This document shows positions 45,036 through 56,087 of a stretch of 64,000 bases of DNA, one piece after another. Made by a program: the position numbers and the translations under genes. The notes under the pieces are model-generated. The model ran no database searches. It worked only from the letters and a program-made list of their open reading frames with translations, and was not told the DNA's origin. The DNA lies in assembly GCA_938041335.1 (NCBI GenBank), contig CALIAF010000036.1, forward strand, positions 104,135 through 168,134, read 5' to 3'. Source of the DNA: an uncultured Ulvibacter sp. Its GTDB lineage: Bacteria; Bacteroidota; Bacteroidia; Flavobacteriales; Flavobacteriaceae. Numbering within the stretch: position 1 is the first letter of the stretch; every line of letters begins with the position of its first letter.

Positions 45036-45563
45036 ATGAAAAATTTCAAAACTTTACTTTTATGTGCTTTTTTAGTAGTCTTATCTTCTTGTGGCAGTGA
45101 TGATGATGCATCATCAAATGGTGATGAAGCCTTAATAGCGGGTGCGTGGGCTTTAAATGGTCTTAACTACTCCGGTAGCAGCTCAACAGATGCTGGTGAA
45201 ATTCAATATGTAGGTGTAGGGCAAGATTTTACTGCCGTGTATACTTTTGAAGAAAATCCAAATATTATTAGTGCAACGGGCAGTTATGCTATTGAACTTA
45301 CCACAACCTTTGGAGGTCAAACAATCACTCAAGTTGTAGGTAGCGAGGCGATTGGCGGGGCAATTGCAGATAATGGAGATTCTACTTGGTCTATTGATGG
45401 TAGTGAACTTACGGTCACTACAAACGCAGAATCTCAAGTATATACTATTGTAACACTTAGCAACACCTCATTAGTATTAAATTTTGATGATACTGTTACC
45501 GTAAATCAGGGTGGGGTTATGCAAACAACCACTGTTGATGTAACCTATAGCTTTACAAAATAA
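45036..45563 (+). CDS. Lipoprotein, lipocalin-like
   Basis: Lipobox LVVLSSCGSDDD; GAWALNGLNY... Confidence 0.65.
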   Translation: MKNFKTLLLCAFLVVLSSCGSDDDASSNGDEALIAGAWALNGLNYSGSSSTDAGEIQYVGVGQDFTAVYTFEENPNIISATGSYAIELTTTFGGQTITQVVGSEAIGGAIADNGDSTWSIDGSELTVTTNAESQVYTIVTLSNTSLVLNFDDTVTVNQGGVMQTTTVDVTYSFTK

Positions 45564-45587
45564 AAAAACACCTATTATATTTCATTT

Positions 45588-45617
45588 AAAACCACTTCAA
45601 AAGAAGTGGTTTTTTTA
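45588..45617 (+). terminator. Intrinsic terminator
   Basis: aaaaccacttc-aaaa-gaagtggttttttt. Confidence 0.85.
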
Positions 45618-45638
45618 TGTAAATAACTAATATCAAAG

Positions 45639-46641
45639 TCAAGTGATAAAACCATGTTCAAGTGCGTGTTCTATGGCTTGCTCACTAGAAGATACTAACA
45701 ACGCTGGGGTTACATCATAGAAATTAAAAAGTGCTTTAATGCGTAGCATTTTCTTCTTGTATTTTACACTACGAAGATAGATTGCTTTTATTCTGCCAGG
45801 AAAAGTCGCAGCGATCTCCATATAAATGTCTGCATCATGCTCCGAACTATCGCCTATTAATATAAACGACAAATCCGGATACATCCTTAAAATATCAATA
45901 ATCTCTTTTTGCTTTTGAGGCTTCTCTCCTTCTTCTTTACTTCGGAATGGGTTTGGTAAGTTTCTGAGCAAAATAGGCCCTATTGGAAAATTATTTTTAT
46001 TTAAAAAATAGGCTAAGTAGCGGTATAAATTCCAGGGGCTGTGGCTAACATAGAAGATCGGGTTTGCATTTGTACCTGTAACTCCTTGATGTAATTTATG
46101 GTAAAAACTAGCAGCACCTTTTAGCGGTAATCGCTTTGCTGCTCTTTTAAAAAAGGTGTTTTTGAGTACGCCATTTTAACCTAGAAGCAACACCCGTATG
46201 CAAAATAGTATCATCTATATCGCTAATCACCCCATAAGAAGCCGTTGCTGCAGGAATCAACATTTTGCCCACAAAACAATTCTCCTGCTGTATTTTACGC
46301 CCTTCTATGGCGTGTTTATAAGAAATCTCATAGGACATCCACCCTTCATCATCTATAAGAGATTGAAGATTTTCTATGCTTTCTGAAATTTTAAAATATC
46401 CCTTACTGTCAGTTTTGGTTTCAAGAACACGTCCGTCATTGAGGCGAATAGTCAGTTCTGTATTGCTTATTTTATCTGTATTAAAACGTTTAAAACTATT
46501 CAAGAAAAGTTTTAAAAAGCCTTTTCCCTCAAGATTGATATTTTCATCTTCAAGAGCACGACCTCTTAGGTACAATCTATTACCTCTCCCATAACTCTGG
46601 AAGGTGATTATTTGAAGAGGGTCTTTTAAAAATAGAGGCAT
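45639..46641 (-). pseudogene. App1/DUF2183 phosphatidate phosphatase-like protein, frameshifted
   Basis: 5' part (46641-46147) ends ...YGVISDIDDTILHTGVASRLKWR|TQKHLF-stop; in another frame LKNTFFKRAAKRLPLKGAASFYHKLHQGVTGTNANPIFYVSHSPWNLYRYLAYFLNKNNFPIGPILLRNLPNPF... continues to 45639. Confidence 0.85.
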
Positions 46642-46668
46642 ATAATTGTTAAAAATAACCGTATAAAA

Positions 46669-46699
46669 TTAAAGTCCTGCTAAATTAGCAGGACTTTAA
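46669..46699 (-). terminator. Hairpin downstream of hppA, probable terminator
   Basis: ttaaagtcctgcta-aat-tagcaggactttaa, 14-bp perfect stem. Confidence 0.75.
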
Positions 46700-46741
46700 G
46701 ATCTATGATTTAAAAGCGTTTCCGCTTATCTGTACTAAAAA

Positions 46742-49195
46742 TTAATTTTGCACAGTAATCTTTGCTTTTTCAAATGCTAATAGTTGTGCTTCAACCTCAG
46801 CTTCTGTTCCTTCAAAAATATTTTTGGCTTTAGTTGTCACTCCGTTAACAGTAGTTTCTGTAATCACTGTCGCAGAAGATGCTGCTCCATTTTTATTGAT
46901 ATCAACGTTTACAATTTTAGTAACATCTTTAGTCACTGCCATTTTGTTTCCGTCAGCATCAATCATCATCATTTCTTGAGTATCTTCATTCATACCTATT
47001 TCCGAAGTATCATCACCATGACCTCCTAAGATAGGTGCGATTACTAATCCTATAAGACAAGTAAGTTTAATTAAGATATTCATAGAAGGACCAGACGTGT
47101 CCTTAAATGGATCTCCTACAGTATCTCCAGTAATTGCTGCCTCGTGAGCATCAGAACCTTTGTGAGTCATCTCTCCATTAATCATTACCCCTGCTTCAAA
47201 AGATTTTTTAGCATTATCCCAAGCTCCACCAGCGTTGTTCTGGAAAATTGCCCATAATACACCAGAAACAGTAACACCTGCCATATAACCACCAAGCATT
47301 TCGGCAATCATTAAGTTATCCATCCCAAATATCATTGGGACAAATGCAATTACTAAAGGAAAACCAATAGTCAATAATCCAGGTAACATCATTTCTTTCA
47401 AAGAAGCCTCTGTAGATATCGCTACACACTTATCGTATTCTGGCTTACCTGTTCCTTCCATAATCCCTGGAATCTCTTTAAACTGACGTCTTACCTCATA
47501 TACCATTTCCATGGCAGCTTTACCTACAGCATTCATTGCAAGTGCAGAGAATACTACTGGCACCATACCACCTACAAATAACATAGCTAATACCGGTGCT
47601 TTAAAGATGTTAATCCCTTCAATACCTGTAAAGGTTACATAAGCAGCAAATAATGCTAAAGACGTTAATGCAGCAGATGCAATAGCAAAACCTTTACCGG
47701 TTGCTGCAGTAGTGTTTCCAACTGAATCTAGAATATCTGTTCTTTCTCTAACAATAGGATCTTGTTCACTCATTTCTGCTATACCTCCTGCATTATCTGC
47801 AATAGGACCAAAAGCATCAATAGCCAATTGCATTGCTGTAGTTGCCATCATTGCTGAGGCTGCCATAGCAACTCCATAAAATCCAGCAAAAGCATACGAA
47901 GACCAAATTGCAGCAGCAAATAAGATCACTGTTGGAAAAGTAGAAATCATACCTGTTGCTAAACCTGCAATAATATTTGTTCCCGCTCCAGTAGCTGATT
48001 TCTGAACTATATTTAAAATTGGTTTTTTTCCTAATCCTGTATAGTATTCCGTTACTGAAGATATTACAGCTCCAACAACTAAACCAACTAAGGTTGCATA
48101 AAATACACGTATTGCTGTAATGTCTTTTAATACGTTACCACTTGACTCAAAAAAGTTCATTTTCATTGTTTCTGGCAACATCCAAGTACACAAGAAGAAA
48201 CAAGATACTGCAACTAATAAAATAGAAAACCAGTTCCCTTTATTAAGTGCTCCCATTACTTCAGACTCTTTTGCATCATTACTTTTAATCTTAACGAGCA
48301 TCGTACCAAGCATAGAAATAATGATTCCTATTCCAGCAATTGACATAGGTAATAATATAGGTCCTATTTTACCAAAACCTTCAAATATTGAAATATCATT
48401 TACATCTAATATATAGTTACCTAATACCATTGCTGCAAGCACTGTTGCAACATATGATCCAAATAAATCTGCTCCCATCCCTGCAACATCACCTACATTA
48501 TCACCTACGTTATCTGCAATCGTTGCAGGGTTACGAGGATCATCTTCTGGAATTCCAGCCTCTACTTTACCTACTAAATCTGCACCAACATCTGCTGCCT
48601 TTGTATAGATACCTCCACCTACACGAGCAAACAATGCAATAGACTCAGCTCCTAAAGAGAAACCTGCAAGGGTTTCTAATATCTTGGTCATATCTGTGGT
48701 ATTTGTCCAACCATCAGGCATAAAAATATTAAAGAACACTATAAAGAAGACCGTTAAACCAAGTACCGCTAAACCAGCAACACCTAATCCCATTACTGTT
48801 CCACCACCAAAAGAAACTTTTAGTGCTTGTGGTAAACTTGTTCTGGCAGCTTGGGTAGTTCTAACATTTGTCTTTGTTGCTATTTTCATACCCATATTCC
48901 CTGCTAATGCAGAAAAAATAGCTCCAAAAATAAAAGCAACAACAATCAGTATACTTGTAGACTCAACTACCTGAGATACAATTGCTAATAAAACACTCGC
49001 AATAACAACAAAAATTGCCAGCAGCTTATACTCTGCTTTTAAAAATGCCAAAGCCCCTTCGTAGATGTGGCTAGATATTTCTGCCATTTTCCCATCACCT
49101 GCATCTTGCTTTAATACCCAAGATCGTTTTATCCACATGTAAACTAAACCAATTAAGGCTGCTACTATTGGCATATAAATCATTATTGATTCCAT
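46742..49195 (-). CDS. hppA: Membrane-bound (H+/Na+-translocating) pyrophosphatase with C-terminal soluble extension
   Basis: [75 protein letters not shown]. Confidence 0.97.
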   Translation of the reverse strand: MESIMIYMPIVAALIGLVYMWIKRSWVLKQDAGDGKMAEISSHIYEGALAFLKAEYKLLAIFVVIASVLLAIVSQVVESTSILIVVAFIFGAIFSALAGNMGMKIATKTNVRTTQAARTSLPQALKVSFGGGTVMGLGVAGLAVLGLTVFFIVFFNIFMPDGWTNTTDMTKILETLAGFSLGAESIALFARVGGGIYTKAADVGADLVGKVEAGIPEDDPRNPATIADNVGDNVGDVAGMGADLFGSYVATVLAAMVLGNYILDVNDISIFEGFGKIGPILLPMSIAGIGIIISMLGTMLVKIKSNDAKESEVMGALNKGNWFSILLVAVSCFFLCTWMLPETMKMNFFESSGNVLKDITAIRVFYATLVGLVVGAVISSVTEYYTGLGKKPILNIVQKSATGAGTNIIAGLATGMISTFPTVILFAAAIWSSYAFAGFYGVAMAASAMMATTAMQLAIDAFGPIADNAGGIAEMSEQDPIVRERTDILDSVGNTTAATGKGFAIASAALTSLALFAAYVTFTGIEGINIFKAPVLAMLFVGGMVPVVFSALAMNAVGKAAMEMVYEVRRQFKEIPGIMEGTGKPEYDKCVAISTEASLKEMMLPGLLTIGFPLVIAFVPMIFGMDNLMIAEMLGGYMAGVTVSGVLWAIFQNNAGGAWDNAKKSFEAGVMINGEMTHKGSDAHEAAITGDTVGDPFKDTSGPSMNILIKLTCLIGLVIAPILGGHGDDTSEIGMNEDTQEMMMIDADGNKMAVTKDVTKIVNVDINKNGAASSATVITETTVNGVTTKAKNIFEGTEAEVEAQLLAFEKAKITVQN

Positions 49196-49316
49196 AAATA
49201 TTTTGATTTGTTAATTTAGCCTGCAAAAGTATCAAAATAAACGACAAATAAAAACCCCTTCTATAAGATAAAAAGAGGTTTTTAACTTGTTAGTAATTAG
49301 AGACTAAGAAACAAAA

Positions 49317-50348
49317 TTAATTCTTGATAATTTTTCTGGTTATTTCGGTACCATTTATTGTCAATGAGACAAAATATACTCCTTTTGAAAGATTAGAAAT
49401 ATTCATACTATTATTTATGAGATCTTCTTCCAAAACTACTATTCCATTGGTATTATATATTCTCACATTCGTATTTACTAATTCAATACCAGAAATTGAA
49501 ATGACGCTACTTGAAGGATTTGGGACAATTGAAAAACGTATGGCTTCAATATCAGAAATACCGAGCTCACAACTCGTTTCACTCCCACAGGCTAAATCAT
49601 CAATAGGTGGTACATTTTCCGAAAATTGCGGCACATCATTTGGTCCAGCAGACCCAATACGTGTTCCATGGAACTGATTTGTACTACAATCTTGTACATC
49701 ACAAGTAGAATTATTAATATCCATTTTATAGTATCCTATTAAATTTGGTTCTGTCCCTGAAATTTCTGTGGTATAACTAGCCAAAATTTCTGATGGCGTT
49801 TTTGCTACATCCCAAATGCGAAAGTCGTCCATTGATCCTCTAAAATATTCTCCTGGAAAACCACTACCCTCATAACTTCCTATTTGTGTAGGGGCATCTA
49901 TACTAATATCTGCAACGGTCCCCGCATAATCCTCAAATGATAAAGGTTCTTCCACCCCGTTAATAAATAATGTAATCGTTTGATCATCATTGTATGTCAT
50001 TGCTACATGATACCAAGTATCGACAGCAAGTACTTGTGTTCCCTCCACATATCGTGTATTTACAAACCAAACTTCGGTAACATAACCACTTAACAACCCA
50101 TCAACAAGTTGAAAACCCCATCCAGTATAATTGTTGTTTGCATAACCCAGCTTAGAAATTATTTGCTGTACATTACTGTTAACATCAAGTTTTATCCAAG
50201 CTTCAATAGTAAATGAATCGGTGGCTTCAAAAGCAAAATTTTGCTGCAAATCAACCGTATCATCCACACTATCAAAATGTAAAGAATTGTTTTGAGCTGT
50301 TAATACTAGGCCACATAAAAGCATAAAGTAAAGTGTAATTTTTTTCAT
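49317..50348 (-). CDS. LamG-domain secreted protein with T9SS type A sorting domain
   Basis: Signal peptide; SFTIEAWIKLDVNSNVQQIISKLG...FRGSMDDFRIWDVAKTPSEI; C-terminal VPNPSSSVISISG...LSKGVYFVSLTINGTEITRKIIKN. Confidence 0.88.
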   Translation of the reverse strand: MKKITLYFMLLCGLVLTAQNNSLHFDSVDDTVDLQQNFAFEATDSFTIEAWIKLDVNSNVQQIISKLGYANNNYTGWGFQLVDGLLSGYVTEVWFVNTRYVEGTQVLAVDTWYHVAMTYNDDQTITLFINGVEEPLSFEDYAGTVADISIDAPTQIGSYEGSGFPGEYFRGSMDDFRIWDVAKTPSEILASYTTEISGTEPNLIGYYKMDINNSTCDVQDCSTNQFHGTRIGSAGPNDVPQFSENVPPIDDLACGSETSCELGISDIEAIRFSIVPNPSSSVISISGIELVNTNVRIYNTNGIVVLEEDLINNSMNISNLSKGVYFVSLTINGTEITRKIIKN

Positions 50349-50466
50349 AATATCTTTGTTTTTATTTACTAAAATGTTCCTTAATCTTAATTTTGTTACC
50401 CATTCACCTCACATTAATCTTATACTAGTTTTGTTTTTACACAAGACAACTTGTTATTGCAAACAC

Positions 50467-50510
50467 AAAAAGCCCTTCTTGCTTATTGCAAAAAGGGCTT
50501 TTGTTTTTTT
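50467..50510. terminator. Hairpin downstream of ppa, probable terminator
   Basis: aaaagccctt...aaagggctttt with T tract. Confidence 0.65.
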
Positions 50511-50523
50511 AATGGAAAACTAT

Positions 50524-51075
50524 TTAGATAGTAAAATCTCCGTTTTTCTTATGATCACTTGTCTCATAGCGCTCAACACAAGCATGTAAAATTGCATATG
50601 CTTCCTTAGCATCACCCCAACCTCCTACATCTACTTTTTTCTTTTCTAAGTCTTTATATACTTGAAAAAAATGCTCTATCTCTTTTAAGGTATGCTGGTT
50701 CATATCACTTAAATCGTTCAACCTGCTCCAAACGGGATCACTCACTGGAACACAAATCACTTTTTCATCTGGCCCTTTTTCATCTGCCATATGAAAAACA
50801 CCTATAGGCTTTACCTCCACAACGCACATAGGGAATGTAGGCTCTCCTCCTAATACTAATACATCTAAAAGATCTCCATCCAATGCTAATGTTTCCGGAA
50901 TAAAACCATAATCTGCTGGATACATCATGGAAGAAAACAACATACGATCAAAACGTATCTTTTTTAGTTCAAAATCATACTCATATTTGTTTCTGCTTCC
51001 CTTTGGGATTTCGATTAGTACATCGAAGGTTTTTTTTGCTATTGGACTCATAATTATTTTATTTTCGGGGTGCAA
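50524..51075 (-). CDS. ppa: Soluble inorganic pyrophosphatase
   Basis: VLIEIPKGSRNKYEYD, YPADYGFIPETLALDGDLLDVLVLG; start probably MSPIAKKTFDV. Confidence 0.95.
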   Translation of the reverse strand: MHPENKIIMSPIAKKTFDVLIEIPKGSRNKYEYDFELKKIRFDRMLFSSMMYPADYGFIPETLALDGDLLDVLVLGGEPTFPMCVVEVKPIGVFHMADEKGPDEKVICVPVSDPVWSRLNDLSDMNQHTLKEIEHFFQVYKDLEKKKVDVGGWGDAKEAYAILHACVERYETSDHKKNGDFTI

Positions 51076-51159
51076 AAATACTACAATTTGTGAGTTAACA
51101 CGTCAATTTAACAAAGTTTAAACGCTGCTATTATTTCAGGAGTAAAAAAGAAGGTACGT

Positions 51160-53655
51160 TTAAAAAGAGAAGCTAAAAGATCCGGTAATCCCAAATTTTC
51201 GGGCATCTGGATTTTCTATTTTGTCTAGATAATTTCCGCGGAAATTAAAATCTAATCGAAACACCTTAAAAATATTACCTACTCCTAACGAGTATTCATA
51301 ATACACCTCTTCTGGCGCTCGCAAAAGTTGAACATCTGGCCCATTAAGTGCAATACTAGCATCACTAATCTCCCCATAGACTGCTCTGAATGCGACAATC
51401 TCTCTTAGATTCAATTTTCGAAGTAACGGAATTCGTGAAAAAATTCGTCCTCCAAAATTATGCTGTAAATGCAAGGTTGCATAGGTGTCACTCACAAACT
51501 CGTAAAAATCTAATTGCGAAAAGGTGTTATAAATACTAAATAATGTTTGGTTACCAGGAATAGGACTCAGTAAACCTAGAGGTACTGGATCAAAAGTAGT
51601 CCCTAGCTCTATAGTTGAGTACAAACGCCCTAAGCCACCTAAATTCCATGGTTGGGTATACAAGGCTTGCACTTTATTATATTCAAAATCCCCACCCAGA
51701 AAACCTTTAAACCCTTTTGAATACCCTAAAAAGAATGTAGGATAGGAACCATCATTTACTATATTTTGTTCAACACCATAGCCAGATGATTTGCGTCCAG
51801 GTGTATATTTAAAAGATAAATTAAGTTCGGGTTGATGTATCACATTTTGCTCCATGCCATCGTCATCTAAATAATCTAATGAAAATGTTCTTGTAGCAGA
51901 TTGCAGGGTGCGATAGGTCCCATTAAGTCTGATTTCTAAATTTTTTGTTGGTTCTATAGACGCACCTATAGAAGTTAGATTAATCCGAGTTAGCTTATCA
52001 TTTGCACCTACAGAAACTAATGAGGATGAGGCTAGATTTCTACCCAGCACATCATTACTCACCGTTAAGCTAGCTCCCGTTTGTTCTGTGTCTTTTCTAT
52101 TACCTGCGTACAAGGTAAATCTACTCCCTCTATCGACGAGTACTTTTCCAGAAATACCATATTTAAAACGCTCATCTCTAAAGCCATAGGCCCCAAAAAC
52201 CTCTAAACGCCAAGGATCATTTTGCCCAAAATAGGTTCTTCCACCCAAGCGTAATCGCAATCCTTCTGCTTCATTAAACCCGAAAATTGAAAATATAGGA
52301 CCTACATCAAGATGGAGTGGCTCTATCAGATAGTATTGAGAGACTAAAGTTGCTCCAACATCATACAACATTTTAAATCGAGGCACCGTTTTTAAGGTGT
52401 CCAGCATTTGATAGACTCCCTTTTCATCTTTACTCAATTTCTCTAGGCGTCGTTCGTCCCAAAATTCATCATCGCGATTATACACCTCATAATCATAAGG
52501 ATCTATCTGTTTGTTGTAAAATGATTTTTGCTTCGGAATGTCAAACTTGTAATTATCATATAATGTGGTTCGTTTTCCGTAGACACCTTGCGCATCTTCT
52601 TTTTTCTTAAAACTAAAATCACTCAAAAAATAATCACGCGTAATTAAAAATATAGAATCGTTTAATACGTCAAACTCCTGCTCTATATACACTTCACGTA
52701 CCCAATTTAAGTTGGCGCTTTTAGAGGCCTGCATATTGATCTCTTTTATGGCCCAGGTAGAATCATTGACCCAAAAGTCCCCTTTAAAGGTAAGTTCATT
52801 TTTACGGCGTGGATAATACACAATATTGTAACACCATTTATCTTTTCTGTATGCGCTGTCTTGCAAGACATAATTATAGACATCAACCCCCGTTTTTGAC
52901 AATGGACTTGTAAAAGCCTTGTCAAAGAATTTTAGATAATTATCGTACACGTTGTAGTCACTGTAAAGGTCTTTAACCAGCGCAATTAGTGTTTGATTAT
53001 TACTAAATCCAGAATTCTTATTTCCTTCAAGAATTTCTTTTTCTTCTTTTATTTGGTTGTCGCCATACACCTTGGATGACGCTTCATTTACAAAGATAGG
53101 GAGGTAACTATTTCCAGTAATTCTAGAAGTATCTATCTGTTCAAAAATGAACTCCATACCTTTAAAGACTTTACTTTTTATAAGAGAGCTGTCAATGGTA
53201 TTCAAATCAAACTCAAGCTTCTCATATTTATCATAGGCATATTGATCAAATTTTTTGACCCCGTTATCGCGGCGATTCTCCCAAATTTTCTTTAAGATAT
53301 CTATTGCTGGATTATTTTTTTTATCTGTCTTACCCGAATAGATCTGCACCGTCCCTAGAGAAGACGCCTCTTCTACAAGAATAATTTCAAGCTTGTAGGT
53401 GGTTTTCTCTGAAATACCAATCTCTTGCGTTTCATAGCCCAGAAAAGAAACGATAATAGTATCATAACTTGACTCACTCTCTATGTAAAATCTTCCTTCT
53501 TCATTTGTGATTGTCCCTTCATAACTATTTTTAAACACCACATTTGCAAAAGGCACAGAAAGGCCAGTTTCATCTAACACCAACCCACTCACCTTGGTTT
53601 GCGAAAACGCAAAGGAACTAATCAATACTAAAGCAAGAAGAAATATTCTTTTCAT
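51160..53655 (-). CDS. DUF5686 and carboxypeptidase-regulatory-like domain protein
   Basis: Signal peptide; VSGLVLDETGLSVPFANVVFKNSYEGTITNEEGRF; DUF5686-like body and outer-membrane-like C-terminus ending FSFSF. Confidence 0.85.
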   Translation of the reverse strand: MKRIFLLALVLISSFAFSQTKVSGLVLDETGLSVPFANVVFKNSYEGTITNEEGRFYIESESSYDTIIVSFLGYETQEIGISEKTTYKLEIILVEEASSLGTVQIYSGKTDKKNNPAIDILKKIWENRRDNGVKKFDQYAYDKYEKLEFDLNTIDSSLIKSKVFKGMEFIFEQIDTSRITGNSYLPIFVNEASSKVYGDNQIKEEKEILEGNKNSGFSNNQTLIALVKDLYSDYNVYDNYLKFFDKAFTSPLSKTGVDVYNYVLQDSAYRKDKWCYNIVYYPRRKNELTFKGDFWVNDSTWAIKEINMQASKSANLNWVREVYIEQEFDVLNDSIFLITRDYFLSDFSFKKKEDAQGVYGKRTTLYDNYKFDIPKQKSFYNKQIDPYDYEVYNRDDEFWDERRLEKLSKDEKGVYQMLDTLKTVPRFKMLYDVGATLVSQYYLIEPLHLDVGPIFSIFGFNEAEGLRLRLGGRTYFGQNDPWRLEVFGAYGFRDERFKYGISGKVLVDRGSRFTLYAGNRKDTEQTGASLTVSNDVLGRNLASSSLVSVGANDKLTRINLTSIGASIEPTKNLEIRLNGTYRTLQSATRTFSLDYLDDDGMEQNVIHQPELNLSFKYTPGRKSSGYGVEQNIVNDGSYPTFFLGYSKGFKGFLGGDFEYNKVQALYTQPWNLGGLGRLYSTIELGTTFDPVPLGLLSPIPGNQTLFSIYNTFSQLDFYEFVSDTYATLHLQHNFGGRIFSRIPLLRKLNLREIVAFRAVYGEISDASIALNGPDVQLLRAPEEVYYEYSLGVGNIFKVFRLDFNFRGNYLDKIENPDARKFGITGSFSFSF

Positions 53656-53825
53656 AAAAATTTTAGAAATGTGCTATGTATAGGTCGAAACTTAAAGATA
53701 CAAATTACGCCAAAATTAATACCGTAGGCAACCAAAGCATTCTTAAAGTTTAAGATGAGGCGATTTTTATTAAGCATCTTAAAGCACACGATTATCATCT
53801 CATCTTAAAAAAGGGAGAAAAAAAA

Positions 53826-53852
53826 AGCCAAAAACTTAAATAGCTTTTGGCT
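53826..53852. terminator. Hairpin downstream of pdhB, probable terminator
   Basis: agccaaaaa...ttttggct with flanking A and T tracts. Confidence 0.65.
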
Positions 53853-53879
53853 CTCCATTTTTTTAAATAATTCAATTTG

Positions 53880-54860
53880 TTAATCTTTATACATCACCTT
53901 TTTCACCGCCTTCACCACATCATCACTATTAGGCAACCACTCTGCCAATAATTCTGGTGAGTACGGCGCAGGAGTATCTGCTGTGTTTATTCTTTGTACT
54001 GGTGCGTCTAGATAATCAAACGCCTCGTTTTGTACTAAATACGTGATTTCTGAAGCAACGTTACCAAAAGGCCACGCCTCTTCTAGCACCACTAATCTAT
54101 TTGTTTTCTTTACAGAAGTCAATATCGCATCACGATCCATAGGACGTACCGTGCGTAAATCTATGATTTCACACTCTATACCTTCTTTAGCTAACTCGTC
54201 TGCTGCTTTATAGGCTTCTTTAATAATTTTCCCGAAAGAAACAATAGTCACATCATTTCCTTTTCTTTTAATCTCTGCAACACCTAGCGGGATTAAATAT
54301 TCTCCTTCTGGCACTTCACCCTTATCGCCGTACATCTGCTCACTCTCCATAAAGATTACTGGGTCGTTATCTCTAATTGCGCTCTTTAATAATCCTTTTG
54401 CATCCGCAGGATTACTAGGTACTACCACTTTTAGACCCGGTGTGTTTGCAAACCAGTTTTCAAAAGCTTGTGAGTGTGTTGCTGCAAGCTGCCCTGCACT
54501 AGCTGTTGGCCCTCTAAAAACGATAGGACAATTAAACTGCCCACCACTCATTTGTCTAATTTTTGCTGCGTTGTTAATAATCTGATCAATACCAACTAGT
54601 GAGAAATTGAACGTCATATATTCTACAATAGGACGGTTACCGTTCATAGCAGAACCGATAGCGATACCAGCAAAACCAAGCTCTGCAATAGGAGTATCAA
54701 TGACACGTTTTGCGCCAAATTCGGCTAACATGCCCTTACTAGATTTGTAAGCTCCGTTATATTCTGCGACCTCCTCACCCATAAGGTAAATTGTATCATC
54801 TTTGCGCATCTCTTCGCTCATTGCTTCGCAAATGGCCTCTCTAAATTGTATTGTTTTCAT
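53880..54860 (-). CDS. pdhB: Pyruvate dehydrogenase E1 component beta subunit
   Basis: MKTIQFREAICEAMSEEMRKDDTIYLMGEEVAEYNGAYK...RVIDTPIAELGFAGIAIG. Confidence 0.92.
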   Translation of the reverse strand: MKTIQFREAICEAMSEEMRKDDTIYLMGEEVAEYNGAYKSSKGMLAEFGAKRVIDTPIAELGFAGIAIGSAMNGNRPIVEYMTFNFSLVGIDQIINNAAKIRQMSGGQFNCPIVFRGPTASAGQLAATHSQAFENWFANTPGLKVVVPSNPADAKGLLKSAIRDNDPVIFMESEQMYGDKGEVPEGEYLIPLGVAEIKRKGNDVTIVSFGKIIKEAYKAADELAKEGIECEIIDLRTVRPMDRDAILTSVKKTNRLVVLEEAWPFGNVASEITYLVQNEAFDYLDAPVQRINTADTPAPYSPELLAEWLPNSDDVVKAVKKVMYKD

Positions 54861-54868
54861 CTCTTGTG

Positions 54869-54882
54869 CCCGCATAGGCGGG
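54869..54882. repeat. CCCGC-ATAG-GCGGG palindrome just upstream of pdhB start
   Basis: gcccgcataggcgggag, 9-22 nt before ATG; same core as 12787-12806 and 59691-59710. Confidence 0.8.
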
Positions 54883-55251
54883 AGTCTTTTAATTAGTGGG
54901 CTGCATCAATAAAAGCAGCACCTCAAAAATATAATCTTCACTACAGAAATAGTAAACAATCACAATTGGCAATAGTGTTTCATATTTCAGAATAACAAAA
55001 ATAATAGTATTTTCTAATTAAGACCATTTTGTTTACTAAAAATAGAATAGTCTTAAAATTATTCATTAAAAATACTATGCACGCATAGTAAATGACGCAA
55101 TAATTCATTATCTTCGCATTCCGTATTTTAAACGAATAAAATCAAGGTTTTAACCCTTTCATATTTCAGAAATACGCATAAAAAATCTAAGTTTAACACA
55201 AGACCTTTTTAGAAAGGTTGTAATAGTTCCCCGACTTCTCGGGCAATAAAT

Positions 55252-55992
55252 ATGAAGATTTTAGTATGTATCAGCCATGTGCCAGATACCACTTCAAAAA
55301 TTAATTTTACAGACGGTGACACCAAGTTTGATACTAATGGTGTACAGTTTGTGATCAATCCTAACGATGAGTTTGGCTTAACACGCGCTATGTGGTTTAA
55401 AGAAAAACAAGGTGCTGCGGTGCACGTTGTTAACGTAGGCGGAGCTGAAACAGAGCCAACTTTGCGTAAAGCCTTAGCGATAGGTGCAGACGAGGCGATT
55501 AGAGTGAACACACCAGCAACGGATGGTTATTCTGTAGCAAAACAATTGGCTGCAGTGGTAAAAGATGGCGGTTATGATTTAGTTATTGGTGGTCGTGAAT
55601 CAATTGATTATAATGGTGGTATGGTGCCAGGAATGTTAGCAGCAATGCTTGATGCAAATTTTGTAAACACCTGTATTAGCCTAGAAGTTGAAGGAACAAA
55701 TGCAACGGCAATTAGAGAAATTGATGGCGGTAAAGAAACCATCAAAACAAGCTTACCTTTAGTAGTAGGTGGTCAAAAAGGATTAGTAGAAGAAAGCGAT
55801 CTTCGTATTCCTAATATGCGCGGTATTATGCAAGCAAGATCTAAACCACTTCACGTGAAAGAAGGGGTAGATGCTAGCAGCGAAACAACTACCCTAAGCT
55901 TCACAAAACCAGCCCCAAGGGGTGCTGTTAAACTTGTAGATAATGTAGATGACCTCATCGACTTATTACACAACGAAGCGAAGGTAATTTAA
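55252..55992 (+). CDS. etfB: Electron transfer flavoprotein beta subunit
   Basis: MKILVCISHVPDTTSKINF...GGRESIDYNGGMVPGMLA. Confidence 0.95.
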   Translation: MKILVCISHVPDTTSKINFTDGDTKFDTNGVQFVINPNDEFGLTRAMWFKEKQGAAVHVVNVGGAETEPTLRKALAIGADEAIRVNTPATDGYSVAKQLAAVVKDGGYDLVIGGRESIDYNGGMVPGMLAAMLDANFVNTCISLEVEGTNATAIREIDGGKETIKTSLPLVVGGQKGLVEESDLRIPNMRGIMQARSKPLHVKEGVDASSETTTLSFTKPAPRGAVKLVDNVDDLIDLLHNEAKVI

Positions 55993-56018
55993 TCACAAAA
56001 TTTTAATCAGTTGATTGA

Positions 56019-56070
56019 ATTTTCTCCCTCTGGGAGAAATGCCGAAGGCAAAGAGGGCAACCCAATCACA
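56019..56070. repeat. Double-hairpin element (inverted orientation) between etfB and etfA
   Basis: attttctccctctgggagaaatgccgaaggcaaagagggcaaccc; diverged member of the 14936/27497 family. Confidence 0.8.
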
Positions 56071-56087
56071 ATTAAACTCAAAAAGAA

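Noticed and set aside
48388-48974. Plus-strand ORFs within the hppA region
   Set aside because: Antisense to hppA; biased composition typical of the reverse strand of a membrane protein gene.
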